Notes under the pieces: model-generated | Told to the model about the DNA's origin: nothing | The model's database searches: none | Seen by the model: only the letters and a program-made list of their open reading frames with translations | Shown here: positions 15,423 through 25,331 of the stretch, piece by piece | Layout of the letters: every line of letters begins with the position of its first letter | How positions within the stretch are numbered: the first letter of the stretch is position 1 | Translations under genes and position numbers: made by a program | From: M0027 sp021713415 | GTDB lineage: Bacteria > Pseudomonadota > Gammaproteobacteria > Francisellales > Francisellaceae | NCBI GenBank assembly: GCA_021713415.1 | Contig: JAKJJQ010000009.1 | Span: forward strand, 1-64,000 | Direction of reading: 5' to 3' | DNA: 64,000 nt

Positions 15423-16873
15423 AATCAAATAGACAAACTGTTGATATTCTAATTATTGGTGCAGGCCCTGTAGGCTTAATGTGTTCATATCTTGCTCAAC
15501 TTTGTGGTATGCAAATAATGACGATTGATAAATCAGCTCACCCTTTAACTGTTGGTAGAGCAGATGCGTTAAATGCTCGTTCTCTACAATACCTAGAGTT
15601 AATTGATTTATTTAAAGACCTTTATCCCTTAGGAAAGACATGCAATACCAGCTCTGTATGGAAAAATGGTCAGTTTATCTCACGTCAATCCTCATGGTGG
15701 GATGAATTAGAAGGATGCTTCCATAAACATTTCCTAATGCTTGGTCAGTCTTATATTGAAAATCTACTTGATCAAAAATTAACAGAAACTGGCAACTCAG
15801 TTAAGCGTTTAACCGAAGTTAAAAGCATTAAATTTGAAAATGAAACATGTTTTACAACACTTGATAATGGAGAAATTATTCAATCAAAGTATATAATCGC
15901 TGCAGATGGTGCGCACTCATTTGTTAGAAACTACTTTAATATCCCTTTTGAGATTACTCGTCCACAAATAATTTGGGCTGTTATCGATGGAGTTATTAAT
16001 TCAAATTTTAATAAAGTTCCTGAAATTATCGTTTTTCAAGCTGAAACATCTGATGTTGCATGGATTCCAAGAGAAGGTAAAATTGATAGATTTTATGTTC
16101 GAATGGATACTAAGAATTTCACCCTAGAAGAAGCAGTTTATAAAATAAATCAAGCTATGAAACCTCATTACTTAAACTTTGAAAAAATAGTTTGGTTTTC
16201 GCAGTTTTCAGTTAAAGAATCTGTTGCTGAAAAGTTTTTAATTAATGAGCGTATTTTTCTTGCCGGTGATGCATGTCACATCCACTCAGTTAATGGTGGG
16301 CAAGGCTTAAATACAGGACTTGCCGATGCCTTTAATCTTATTTGGAAACTAAATATGGTATTAAACTTTAACTTTCCAAAAAAAATCTTACAAAGTTATG
16401 AAGAGGAACGTAAACCAATTGCTAATGCTGTTATCAAAACATCTGGAGATCTCGTTCGTGCAACTAAATATTCCCAAGAAAATGGCAACCATGCACAAAA
16501 CTATGTAAAAACCATACAAAAATATGCAGGCTTCATCACAGGAATGGGTGTGCGCTATGGAAATCAAGGTCTACAGGGCGAAAGACTATTTGACTTTGAA
16601 GTTTTTAACTCAACGAAGAAGCTAAAAATATACTCGCTTTTAGAATATACTAAATTTAATTTATTAATTTTTAGCAATAATACAATACTACCAACACTAC
16701 CCAAATTTATTAATATAATTCAAATTTATCCAAATAAGCATAAAAATGGCTACTGGAGCAATGAATCTAAATATTCTAATCAAGCCATACTAGTCAGACC
16801 TGACTCTTTCATCGAAAAGTCCTTACCACTAGATGAAGTTAATAGCTTAGTTAATGGTATATACAAAAATTAA
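15419..16873 (+). CDS. FAD-dependent aromatic monooxygenase, PheA/TfdB type, of the isocyanide cluster
   Basis: The 484-residue class A flavoprotein has the Rossmann motif IIGAGPVGLMC at residues about 11-21, the DG motif ADGAHSFVRN near 162-171, and the GD motif FLAGDACHIHSVNGGQGLNTGLADAFNLIWKL near 280-311. The C-terminus has the extra thioredoxin-like tail of the phenol hydroxylase/TfdB group. It probably hydroxylates the aromatic ring of the isocyanide product with NAD(P)H and O2. The P. aeruginosa cluster uses PvcC, which as I recall belongs to a different flavin hydroxylase class (4-hydroxyphenylacetate 3-monooxygenase-like), so this is a different tailoring enzyme. It overlaps pvcB by 4 bases. 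Confidence 0.85.
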   Translation: MKSNRQTVDILIIGAGPVGLMCSYLAQLCGMQIMTIDKSAHPLTVGRADALNARSLQYLELIDLFKDLYPLGKTCNTSSVWKNGQFISRQSSWWDELEGCFHKHFLMLGQSYIENLLDQKLTETGNSVKRLTEVKSIKFENETCFTTLDNGEIIQSKYIIAADGAHSFVRNYFNIPFEITRPQIIWAVIDGVINSNFNKVPEIIVFQAETSDVAWIPREGKIDRFYVRMDTKNFTLEEAVYKINQAMKPHYLNFEKIVWFSQFSVKESVAEKFLINERIFLAGDACHIHSVNGGQGLNTGLADAFNLIWKLNMVLNFNFPKKILQSYEEERKPIANAVIKTSGDLVRATKYSQENGNHAQNYVKTIQKYAGFITGMGVRYGNQGLQGERLFDFEVFNSTKKLKIYSLLEYTKFNLLIFSNNTILPTLPKFINIIQIYPNKHKNGYWSNESKYSNQAILVRPDSFIEKSLPLDEVNSLVNGIYKN

Positions 16874-17014
16874 TTTTAAATAAAATGACTTATCGTTAAT
16901 AAAAACCTTATAAATTACAACATATTATTTAGTCATAACCCTTAAATTTATATAAAAATAATTTTCTATATTATAATTAACTATATACAATTTATAATAT
17001 AGATAAACGCTCTT

Positions 17015-17671
17015 ATGAATGTTAATCATGTACTATTTAGATATACAGAAACTGATTTAATTATATCATTAATGAAAATTTTAAAGGCTTATGATGTTGA
17101 TACGGCGTTACATTCTGAGCGTGTGTCTATGCTAGCAGGTAAAATTGCTCAACAATTGAACTTATCTTCTTTTCAAACTAAAGGTCTTAAAATTGGTGCC
17201 CTACTTCATGATATTGGCAAATTAGCCATACCCCTTAATACCTTAAATACGCCTGTAAAATTATCTGAAGAAACATTCAATCTAATGAAAAACCATCCAA
17301 AAATAGGTTCAGAACTTCTAAACCATATTCATTTTCCATGGCCAGTTACAAAGATGATCGAACAGCATCATGAAAAAATAGATGGTAGTGGCTACCCTTA
17401 TGGATTAAAAGGCAGTCAAATTTGTTTTGAAGCCAAAATCATTGCAGTTGCTGACTTATTTGATGCATTATATTCAAAAAGAGCCTATAAGCAATCTATA
17501 GAATTAGACTTAGTGATTCAAATTATAAATGAATCCAAGGCTACTAAATATGATGAAACTGTTCTACTAGCACTTGAAAATATCATTAAAAAAGATATCT
17601 ATCAATTATCTGAAGTTGAATATCAAAGCCAATATCAAATTCAACATTTAAAGTCTTATCTAAGCCTATAA
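17015..17671 (+). CDS. HD-GYP domain protein (probable cyclic-di-GMP phosphodiesterase)
   Basis: The 218-residue protein is an HD-GYP domain with only a short N-terminal part and no receiver or sensor domain. Visible motifs are HSERVSMLAGKIA, LLHDIGKLAIP (the HD pair), the HHEKIDGSGYP signature and ADLFDALYSKRAYK. All metal ligands appear kept, so hydrolysis of cyclic di-GMP to GMP is likely. It follows the isocyanide cluster by 142 bases and precedes the DUF1543 gene by 48. Signal input must come from expression or partner proteins. Confidence 0.85.
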   Translation: MNVNHVLFRYTETDLIISLMKILKAYDVDTALHSERVSMLAGKIAQQLNLSSFQTKGLKIGALLHDIGKLAIPLNTLNTPVKLSEETFNLMKNHPKIGSELLNHIHFPWPVTKMIEQHHEKIDGSGYPYGLKGSQICFEAKIIAVADLFDALYSKRAYKQSIELDLVIQIINESKATKYDETVLLALENIIKKDIYQLSEVEYQSQYQIQHLKSYLSL

Positions 17672-17718
17672 ATATGATAAAATAACTTTCTTTAGAACTT
17701 AGCCAAAGGATAATTAAA

Positions 17719-18306
17719 ATGGATAAAAAACTTTTTGCAGTTATGTTAGGTGGTAGAACAGATGGTGCACATATTGAATTACATGATTTGGTCTTTACTA
17801 TTGGTAATACTTTAGAAGAAACTTATCCTAAATTAGTTAAAAAGTGGTTTGGCAATACATATAAAAGCTTACATATAGACGCTTCCTTAGAACTTGATAT
17901 TGTTGATGGTTATCGTATTTCACTATCATCTAAGCCACCAGAAGAGAATGAAACTACCAATCAACTTTACTGTATAAACTTTGGAGGTTATCAAAAAGAT
18001 TTCTTTGGTGAAATTCATGAGGTAGCTTATTTAGTTGGTAATCGTAAAAAAGATGTGGTTAAACGTGCTAAAGAAATACTTTGTGTTAATACCTATCAGC
18101 AACATTGTGATGATAACTTTGTTATTGGTAGTAAAAACTTAAAAAAAGATGTTGACGATATTATCGCCCTTAATAACATTGATGGTTATTACATTACTCT
18201 AACGCCAACAACAGAAGTATCAACACAACAAATTCAATCTAATTATATACGCCTAGATACAGCAAAAGTTTTATCACAGCTACAAACTGACAAAGCAGTT
18301 ATCTAA
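17719..18306 (+). CDS. DUF1543 domain protein
   Basis: The 195-residue protein has the DUF1543 start KLFAVMLGGRTDGAHIELHDLVF, with FTIGNTLEETYPKLVKKWFG and LDIVDGYRISLSS. A second, similar unit follows (LYCINFGGYQKDFFGEIHEVAYLVG), so it is a two-repeat protein. The family is conserved in gammaproteobacteria and its function is unknown. It has no signal peptide. It may share a transcript with the HD-GYP gene. Confidence 0.85.
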   Translation: MDKKLFAVMLGGRTDGAHIELHDLVFTIGNTLEETYPKLVKKWFGNTYKSLHIDASLELDIVDGYRISLSSKPPEENETTNQLYCINFGGYQKDFFGEIHEVAYLVGNRKKDVVKRAKEILCVNTYQQHCDDNFVIGSKNLKKDVDDIIALNNIDGYYITLTPTTEVSTQQIQSNYIRLDTAKVLSQLQTDKAVI

Positions 18307-18448
18307 CATCAATAACTATCTTTTTATATAAAACCACTTGATCAAAATTTAATCTCTAGCATCTTTAAGCATTTTAAGATAAAATAGCGCCAGCATTTTA
18401 AGTATGAAAAATATAAAATAATAAAAGTTTAAATTTAAAGGCAAATAA

Positions 18449-20347
18449 ATGATTTATCCTGAACATTACGATGTTATTGTTGTCGGTGGTGGACATGCTG
18501 GTACAGAAGCGGCAAGCGCTAGTGCTCGAATGGGTGCAAAAACATTATTATTAACACAAAATTTAGATACCATTGGCCAAATGTCATGTAATCCAGCTAT
18601 TGGTGGTATTGGTAAAGGTCATCTTGTCAAAGAAATTGATGCCTTAGGTGGTATTATGGCAAATGCTATTGATGAAGGCGGTATTCAGTTTCGTACTTTA
18701 AATTCAAGAAAAGGCCCTGCTGTTAGAGCTACTCGTGCACAAGCAGACCGTGCTTTATATAAAGAAGCTGTCCAAAAAAGATTGCAGAATCAAGAAAACT
18801 TAACCTTATTTCAACAGTCAGTCGATGATTTAATTGTTGAAAATGACCGTGTTTGTGGCGTTATTACGCAAATGGGGCTTAGCTTTAGAGCAAACTGTGT
18901 TATTTTAACGGTCGGTACGTTTTTAGGTGGTAAAATCCATATTGGATTTAATAATTTCCAAGGTGGACGCGCTGGCGACCCACCCAGTAATGCATTAGCC
19001 AAGCGATTACGCGCACTACCATTTCGTGTTGGCCGTCTTAAAACTGGTACACCCCCTCGAATTGATGCTAAAACGGTCGACTTTTCAGTCATGCAAATTC
19101 AACCAGGTGATAATCCAACACCTGTTTTTTCATTTTTAGGTAATATTAGTGAACACCCTAAACAAGTGCCTTGCCATATTACCCATACTAATGAAAAAAC
19201 ACATCAAATTATTCGTGATAACCTTAATCGTTCAGCAATGTATGGCGGAATTATTGAAGGTATTGGTCCACGTTATTGCCCATCCATTGAGGATAAAATT
19301 GTACGCTTTGCTGATAAATCAAGTCATCAGGTATTTGTTGAGCCTGAAGGACTTAATAGTACAGAGTTATACCCAAATGGTATTTCAACATCGCTACCTT
19401 TTGATGTACAGCTTAACATTGTTCGTTCAATGAAGGGATTTGAAAATGCTCATATAACTCGCCCAGGCTATGCCATTGAATATGACTTTTTTGACCCAAG
19501 AGACCTTAAACCAACACTTGAAACTAAGTATATTAATCAGCTGTTTTTTGCAGGTCAGATTAATGGTACAACAGGTTATGAAGAAGCAGCAGCTCAAGGG
19601 CTTATTGCAGGTTTAAATGCGGCACTAATTACCCAAAATAAAGAACCGTGGTACCCTAGACGTGATGAAGCCTATATTGGTGTATTAATTGATGATTTAA
19701 TTACCAATGGTACTTTAGAGCCTTACCGTATGTTTACATCACGTGCAGAATACCGCTTGATACTTCGCGAAGATAACGCTGACTTAAGATTAACGCCAAT
19801 TGGCTATAAACTTGGTTTAGTTGATAAAAAGCGTTGGCTTATCTTTGAAGAAAAACAACAATTAATTGAGAATGAAATTAATCGCTTGCGCAAATTATGG
19901 ATTGGACCTAAAAGCCCAAAAGCAAAAGAATTAGAAACGATACTGCCTCAGCCAGTTACATCTGATGTTAATGCTTTTGACTTACTTAAGCGTCCTGAAA
20001 TGAGCTATGAGAAATTAATGCTTGTCAATGCGATTGGCCCTAAAATTGAACATACGCAAGCGACAGAACAAATTGAAATTCAAGCTAAATATGATGGCTA
20101 TATTACACGCCAATATCATGAGGTTGAAAAACATAAAGAAATGGAATCTTTACAAATTCCACAAACTTTAGATTATCAACGTATTCAAGGCTTATCAAAT
20201 GAAGTACGTCAAAAATTAATTGATGCGAAACCAACAACAATTGCACAAGCGTCAAGGATTTCAGGCGTTACACCTGCAGCAATTAGTCTTTTACTAGTTT
20301 ATTTAAAGAAAATTAATCTCTCGAATAAGCTGAAAGAAACCGTTTAA
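18449..20347 (+). CDS. mnmG: tRNA uridine-5-carboxymethylaminomethyl modification enzyme MnmG (GidA)
   Basis: This is a full-length MnmG of 632 residues. The FAD-binding motif VVGGGHAGTEAASASARMG is at residues about 11-29, followed by the family block CNPAIGGIGKGHLVKEIDALGG, TGTFLGGKIHIG, the GRLKTGTPPRID region, and a second GQINGTTGYEEAAAQG. The C-terminal helical domain ends GVTPAAISLLLVYLK. With MnmE it installs cmnm5 at wobble uridine 34 of several tRNAs, using FAD and methylene-tetrahydrofolate. rsmG, often its neighbour, is not here. Confidence 0.97.
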   Translation: MIYPEHYDVIVVGGGHAGTEAASASARMGAKTLLLTQNLDTIGQMSCNPAIGGIGKGHLVKEIDALGGIMANAIDEGGIQFRTLNSRKGPAVRATRAQADRALYKEAVQKRLQNQENLTLFQQSVDDLIVENDRVCGVITQMGLSFRANCVILTVGTFLGGKIHIGFNNFQGGRAGDPPSNALAKRLRALPFRVGRLKTGTPPRIDAKTVDFSVMQIQPGDNPTPVFSFLGNISEHPKQVPCHITHTNEKTHQIIRDNLNRSAMYGGIIEGIGPRYCPSIEDKIVRFADKSSHQVFVEPEGLNSTELYPNGISTSLPFDVQLNIVRSMKGFENAHITRPGYAIEYDFFDPRDLKPTLETKYINQLFFAGQINGTTGYEEAAAQGLIAGLNAALITQNKEPWYPRRDEAYIGVLIDDLITNGTLEPYRMFTSRAEYRLILREDNADLRLTPIGYKLGLVDKKRWLIFEEKQQLIENEINRLRKLWIGPKSPKAKELETILPQPVTSDVNAFDLLKRPEMSYEKLMLVNAIGPKIEHTQATEQIEIQAKYDGYITRQYHEVEKHKEMESLQIPQTLDYQRIQGLSNEVRQKLIDAKPTTIAQASRISGVTPAAISLLLVYLKKINLSNKLKETV

Positions 20348-20382
20348 AATAAACACAAAAAATTAAACTTAAAATTTCTCAG

Positions 20383-20396
20383 AGATTAATTAATCT
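20383..20396. promoter_or_regulatory. Palindrome upstream of the sugar porter
   Basis: AGATTAATTAATCT is a perfect 14-base palindrome about 50 bases before the transporter start, followed by a possible -10 (TATTATAGT). It may be an operator of the transporter gene or part of the mnmG 3' end. AT palindromes arise easily in such DNA, so confidence is low. Confidence 0.25.
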
Positions 20397-20444
20397 GATA
20401 TTATAGTATTCCTTAACCTTCAAACTGGATGAAATGAGGAATCT

Positions 20445-21818
20445 ATGGATCAGTCAAATCAAAAAATTGTCTATATCATCGCTATTGTTGCTGCAATTGC
20501 TGGTTTATTGTTTGGATTTGATACTGGAGTTATTAATGGTGCTTTAACACCGATGTCAATTGAACTAAATATTAAACATGATTTTCTAAAAGGATTAATT
20601 GTTGCTTCAGTACCTTTAGGTGCGCTCTTTGGTTCAATGATTAGCCCAATTTTTGCAAATCGTCTGGGGAGAAAATACAGTATTTTTATCTCAGGGATTT
20701 TATTTTTACTATCAACGATTCTTGTTAGCATTGCAGATCGCACTCTATTTGTTGAAATTGGTCGTTTGTTTATGGGAATTTCAATTGGTTTGTCAGCTAC
20801 CATTGTGCCAATGTACTTATCTGAAATTGCACCAACTAGAGTTCGTGGTGCATTAGTTGTATTATTCCAACTAGCTGTCACTATTGGTCTTGTAATGGCG
20901 TTTATTATTAATCATTTTTTTGAAGATAATTGGCGTGGCATGTTTTTATTTGGTGTACTACCATCAAGCTTACTTGTCATTGGAATGATTTTTCTACCTC
21001 AATCACCTCGCTGGCTTTATATGAAAGAAAAGAAAAATAAAGCAAAAAACGTTATAGAAAAATTAAATGCGCCATCAGAAGTAAATCAAATACTTGAAGG
21101 CTTAAATCATGCTGTAGCACATAAACAAAAATCCCTGATTAGTATTTTAAAAGATAAACACCTTTTTAAATTAGTCTGCCTTGCATTTGGATTATTTGTT
21201 GCTCAACAGTTAACCGGCGTAAATACAATTTTTTATTATTCAACACATATTTTTAAAGACGCTAATTTACATTTTTTTGCTAATAATACAGCAACAATTG
21301 CAACGATTATTTGTGGCTTAGTTAATGTTTTATCTACTGTGATTGCCATTTGGATTATTGAAACACTAGGGCGTAGAATGTTACTAATTTATGGTATGAT
21401 TGGCCAAATTTTTGCTTTATTTGTCTGTGGTGTTGCATTGTCTCATTCATTTGGCGATATCAGTGGCATTATTGCTTTATTCGCAGTACTTTTATTTATC
21501 TTCTTTTTTGCTGTTAGTTTGGGTGGCTTACCTTATGTATTAATGGCTGAAATATTCCCGCTTTCGGCAAGAGAAAAAGGTATGGCAATTGCCAATTGTG
21601 CTAATTGGGGATTTAATTTTTTAGTTAGCGTTAGTTTTTTAGTTTTAGTTGATTACTTAGGCATTGATCATACATTTTATTTATATGCCATGTTAACACT
21701 TGTTGCATTAATCATATTTATTAGAGTAATGCCAGAGACAAAAAATGTATCGCTCGAAACCATTGAAGATCATATTTATGAAGGTAGAAGCTTACGTTAT
21801 ATTGGGCAAACTTCATAA
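20445..21818 (+). CDS. MFS sugar porter (sugar:H+ symporter)
   Basis: The 457-residue membrane protein has about 12 spans and the sugar porter signatures: GFDTGVINGAL in span 1, NRLGRKYSIF between spans 2 and 3, PQSPRWLYMKEK after span 6, QQLTGVNTIFYYS in span 7, ETLGRRMLLIYG and MPETKNVSLETIE at the end. It resembles XylE/GalP/AraE proton symporters. The sugar cannot be named. The start is supported by AGGAATCT just upstream. Confidence 0.9.
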   Translation: MDQSNQKIVYIIAIVAAIAGLLFGFDTGVINGALTPMSIELNIKHDFLKGLIVASVPLGALFGSMISPIFANRLGRKYSIFISGILFLLSTILVSIADRTLFVEIGRLFMGISIGLSATIVPMYLSEIAPTRVRGALVVLFQLAVTIGLVMAFIINHFFEDNWRGMFLFGVLPSSLLVIGMIFLPQSPRWLYMKEKKNKAKNVIEKLNAPSEVNQILEGLNHAVAHKQKSLISILKDKHLFKLVCLAFGLFVAQQLTGVNTIFYYSTHIFKDANLHFFANNTATIATIICGLVNVLSTVIAIWIIETLGRRMLLIYGMIGQIFALFVCGVALSHSFGDISGIIALFAVLLFIFFFAVSLGGLPYVLMAEIFPLSAREKGMAIANCANWGFNFLVSVSFLVLVDYLGIDHTFYLYAMLTLVALIIFIRVMPETKNVSLETIEDHIYEGRSLRYIGQTS

Positions 21819-21937
21819 CAATCAAAAATACTTTATAAAATACAATTAGCCAAGATAAAACTGAAGTCTACACTTAGTCTTTTAATTGATTTATGGTATA
21901 TTCCCTCTGTAAATTAATTTTAATTGGATGATTTTTA

Positions 21938-23410
21938 ATGACGCGAGATAATTTTAAATCGGGCTGGATTTTCGTTCTTGCAGCAATTGGCTCCGCAGCG
22001 GGCCTAGGTAATGTTTGGCGTTTTCCATATTTAGCTTATGAGCATGGCGGTGGCGCTTTTTTTATTGCATACTTCATTTGTCTTTTAGTTTTAGGTTTAC
22101 CACTTTTAATTATGGAAATTGGTTTAGGACAAATCACTCGCTTTGGCGCACCTAAAGCGCTAGGCTCGATTGGCAATACTTCTAAATTTAAAATTATTGG
22201 TTGGCTAGCAGTCCTGATATCTTTTGGTGTTTTAACTTACTATTTAGTCATTACAAGCTGGGTAATTAATTATGCCATCCAATCACCCTCGATTCCTTGG
22301 AAACTTAATGCTCAAGACTATTTTTATAATGATTTTTTAAGCCTAACAAATCACATTTCACAAGTTACTCATTTAAATATCACTATTTCACTTGGTGTTA
22401 TAGCTACCTTAATTTTAATTTACATTGCAGTATATAAAGGCACCTCAGGTATTGCACGAGTTGCTAAGTGGATCACACCTATTCCATTTATATTGTTAAT
22501 TGTTCTATTAATTAATTCTCTACTATTAAACGGCGCTTGGAGTGGTTTAAAATTGTTTCTACAACCCCACTGGGCATCACTTTATTCATTAGATTTATGG
22601 TTTGATGCTGCAAGCCAAGTTTTATTTACACTATCATTAGGCTTTGGCGTTATGTTTGCCTACGGTGCTATTTTAAAAAAGGAAGTAAATGTCAAAAAAA
22701 TGGCAACTGCCGTGATTATTGGCGATACGTTAATTGCATTTTTTAGTGGTATCATTATTTATTCTGTCTTAGGTTATTACTCTACTGTCACACATACACC
22801 AATTGATCAAGCGGTTGAAGGCGGTATTGGACTTGCATTTATTGTATTTCCTAAAGCACTGGCCCTACTACCTTTTGGACAAGGCTTTTTCTCAACTATT
22901 TTTTATTTAGCTCTTTTTGCACTTGCATTTACATCGATTGTTTCATTATTTGAAGCTATTTTAGCTGCAACAATGGATAGCACTCAAAAAATTAAACGTC
23001 GAAGCATACTTTTAATTACAATCATTTTAACATTTATCGTAAGCCTTATTTATAGCGGTAATAATGGACTTTATATATTAGATATTGTCGATCACTTTAT
23101 CGGTGGTTATGGCGTCTTAATTATCTCTTTACTACAAGCAATGGCAATTGGCTGGTGTTATGATGCTGAGCGCCTTCGCTATAATCTTAAAAAGCAATCT
23201 AATTTAAATTTAACTGGTTTGTTTAACTTTCTTATACGATTAATTATTCCAGCTATTTTAGCAACGTTACTGTTAAGGCAAGTTATCTTTGATTTAGAAA
23301 CAACTTATGGTGGTTATCCTGTTATTTATGTTCTAGGTTTTGGTGTTGGTTCATTAGTTTTATTAACCATTATTGGTATTATACTAAATCGTAGCATCAG
23401 TTATCGTTAA
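21938..23410 (+). CDS. Neurotransmitter:sodium symporter (SNF) family transporter
   Basis: The 490-residue protein has about 11-12 spans and the family start GSAAGLGNVWRFPYLAYEHGGGAFFIAYF, containing the broken helix 1 that binds sodium and substrate in LeuT. Other family segments are LPLLIMEIGLGQ, TSWVINYA and SLGFGVMFAYGA. Bacterial members import amino acids or related amines with sodium. The substrate is unknown. It converges with lpxB, with 8 bases between the genes. Confidence 0.93.
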   Translation: MTRDNFKSGWIFVLAAIGSAAGLGNVWRFPYLAYEHGGGAFFIAYFICLLVLGLPLLIMEIGLGQITRFGAPKALGSIGNTSKFKIIGWLAVLISFGVLTYYLVITSWVINYAIQSPSIPWKLNAQDYFYNDFLSLTNHISQVTHLNITISLGVIATLILIYIAVYKGTSGIARVAKWITPIPFILLIVLLINSLLLNGAWSGLKLFLQPHWASLYSLDLWFDAASQVLFTLSLGFGVMFAYGAILKKEVNVKKMATAVIIGDTLIAFFSGIIIYSVLGYYSTVTHTPIDQAVEGGIGLAFIVFPKALALLPFGQGFFSTIFYLALFALAFTSIVSLFEAILAATMDSTQKIKRRSILLITIILTFIVSLIYSGNNGLYILDIVDHFIGGYGVLIISLLQAMAIGWCYDAERLRYNLKKQSNLNLTGLFNFLIRLIIPAILATLLLRQVIFDLETTYGGYPVIYVLGFGVGSLVLLTIIGIILNRSISYR

Positions 23411-23418
23411 AAATATCA

Positions 23419-24552
23419 TTACTTATTTAATAAATACTTCACTTCTTCTAAAGCAAGCATATCAGAATCTTGTTTTAATTGTTTATGTAATTCAGTAAAT
23501 ATTTGAATTAACTTTCTCTGATAAGACTTATCTTCAATTAACTGTATCATCTCATCTGCTAATTTAGGCGCTGTTGCATCACTTTGAATCAATTCAGGGA
23601 TAATCATTTCACCAGCTAATATATTTGGTAGGGAAAACATACGAATTTTAACTAGCATACGCGCAAATAAAAATGTAATTGGTGATAATTTATAGGCCAT
23701 TACCATTGGTTTTTTATATAACATCGCTTCTAATGCAGCCGTACCTGATGCCAATAAAACAACATCTGATGCTTTTAATACTTGATGTGATTTACCTTCA
23801 ACCAAATGAATACTGAGCTTATCAAATTCAGCCTCATAATGTTCAAAATGTATTCGTAAAGATTGTTTAGCTAAGGGTATTACAAATTGACAATTTGGAT
23901 ATTTTTTCTTTACTCTTCTTGCAACTTCCATAAATACCGGTAGTAAAAATGCAACTTCTTGGTGACGGCTACCTGGTAGAATCGCTATGGTTAACTCATT
24001 TAGTTCAAGTTGCAACTTCGTTCTAATATCATCTGTGTTTTCAGCAGTTAAAGAAATCTCATTTGCTAATGGATGACCAACAAAAATCACTCGATGATCA
24101 TATTTACGATAAAAATCAACTTCAAATGGCAAAATAGCTAATATAGAGTCTGTTGCCTTTTTTATCCCTTTAACACGACCTTCACGCCAAGCCCAAACAG
24201 ATGGACTAACATAATGTATTGTTTTAACGCCACGCTTTCTTAATTTTCTTTCAATCGGCAAATTAAAATCAGGCGCATCAATGCCTATATAAATATCAGG
24301 TGGATTTTTTTTAAAATAACGCAACAAACCAAAGCGTGCTTTAAGGATTTTATTTAATTGTTTAATAACTTCGACAAAACCCATGACAGATAGATATTCA
24401 ATCGGATAAAGACTAGTTAATCCGCCTTTAATCATGCCTGGGCCACCAATGCCTTCAATAATAGCATCAGGGTATGCATCTTTTAATTTAGTAACTAAAC
24501 TTTGACCTAACTGGTCACCTGACAATTCACCAGCTACTAAAACAATACGCAT
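23419..24552 (-). CDS. lpxB: Lipid-A-disaccharide synthase
   Basis: The 377-residue GT19 enzyme has AGELSGDQLGQSLV at the N-terminus, GIGGPGMIKGG, YVSPSVWAWREGRVKGIKK, LPFEVDFYRKYDHRVIFVGHPL and ILPGSRHQEV, plus LASGTAALEAMLYKKPMVMAYKL. It joins UDP-2,3-diacyl-glucosamine with lipid X to form the lipid A disaccharide at the inner membrane. Its start touches the lpxA stop (shared base 24552). It is last of the skp-lpxD-fabZ-lpxA-lpxB unit. Confidence 0.97.
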   Translation of the reverse strand: MRIVLVAGELSGDQLGQSLVTKLKDAYPDAIIEGIGGPGMIKGGLTSLYPIEYLSVMGFVEVIKQLNKILKARFGLLRYFKKNPPDIYIGIDAPDFNLPIERKLRKRGVKTIHYVSPSVWAWREGRVKGIKKATDSILAILPFEVDFYRKYDHRVIFVGHPLANEISLTAENTDDIRTKLQLELNELTIAILPGSRHQEVAFLLPVFMEVARRVKKKYPNCQFVIPLAKQSLRIHFEHYEAEFDKLSIHLVEGKSHQVLKASDVVLLASGTAALEAMLYKKPMVMAYKLSPITFLFARMLVKIRMFSLPNILAGEMIIPELIQSDATAPKLADEMIQLIEDKSYQRKLIQIFTELHKQLKQDSDMLALEEVKYLLNK

Positions 24553-25331
24553 TAACGAACAATACCTCGATCAGTATCTTCAAGCATTTCACGCATAATT
24601 CTAATTTCAGGACAGTCAGCTTCTAATTCTTTCAGTGCTACTGCTGCTTCTTCTAATCTAAGCCCTTGCCTATAAATAACTTTATAGGCATTCTTCAACT
24701 TAGCAATCGTCTCTTTTGAAAAGCCATTTCGCTTTAAGCCTTCTGTGTTTAAGCCAAACGGCGTTGATGGTTTATCCTTGCCTGGTATGATCATCAAGTA
24801 AGGTAATACATTCTGACCAATTAATGAGCCTTGTGCAATAAAGCTATATTCACCTATCTCAACAAACTGATGAATACCACAATAAACGCCAATTGTTGCA
24901 AAATCCCGTATTCTAACATGGCCTGCTACACCACAAAATCCAACTAGAGTAACGCGATTACCAACTCGGCAATCATGACCAATATGAACATAATTCATAA
25001 TCAAGTTTTGATTACCTAATACCGTCACATTATTTTCTTTTGATGTGCCACCATGTATCGTTGCACCTTCACGAATAATATTTCCATCACCAATCTCAAG
25101 GCGTGTTTCTTCACCTTGATAGGTATGATCAATTGGGTTTGCACCAACCGATGCAAACTGAAAAATCTGGTTGTTTTTGCCAATTGTTGTTGTATTTTGA
25201 ATGACTACATTTGGACCTATTTTAGTGCCTGAACCAATGGTTACATTAGGTCCAATTACACTAAAAGGGCCAATTTCAACATCTGATGCAATTTTTGCAC
25301 CTTCATATATTACCGCTTTTGGGTCTATCAC
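24552..25331 (-). CDS. lpxA: Acyl-[ACP]-UDP-N-acetylglucosamine O-acyltransferase
   Basis: The 259-residue protein has a left-handed beta helix of hexapeptide repeats (VIYEGAKIASDVEIGPFSVIG onward to about residue 185) and the conserved LNTEGLKRNGFSKE region with a C-terminal helical part. It carries out the first lipid A step, acylating UDP-GlcNAc. It overlaps the fabZ stop by 4 bases. Confidence 0.97.
   Translation of the reverse strand: MIDPKAVIYEGAKIASDVEIGPFSVIGPNVTIGSGTKIGPNVVIQNTTTIGKNNQIFQFASVGANPIDHTYQGEETRLEIGDGNIIREGATIHGGTSKENNVTVLGNQNLIMNYVHIGHDCRVGNRVTLVGFCGVAGHVRIRDFATIGVYCGIHQFVEIGEYSFIAQGSLIGQNVLPYLMIIPGKDKPSTPFGLNTEGLKRNGFSKETIAKLKNAYKVIYRQGLRLEEAAVALKELEADCPEIRIMREMLEDTDRGIVR

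Noticed and set aside
18307..18448. Gap between DUF1543 and mnmG examined for a tRNA or small RNA
   Set aside because: No cloverleaf or conserved small-RNA pattern could be drawn; it looks like an ordinary AT-rich promoter.
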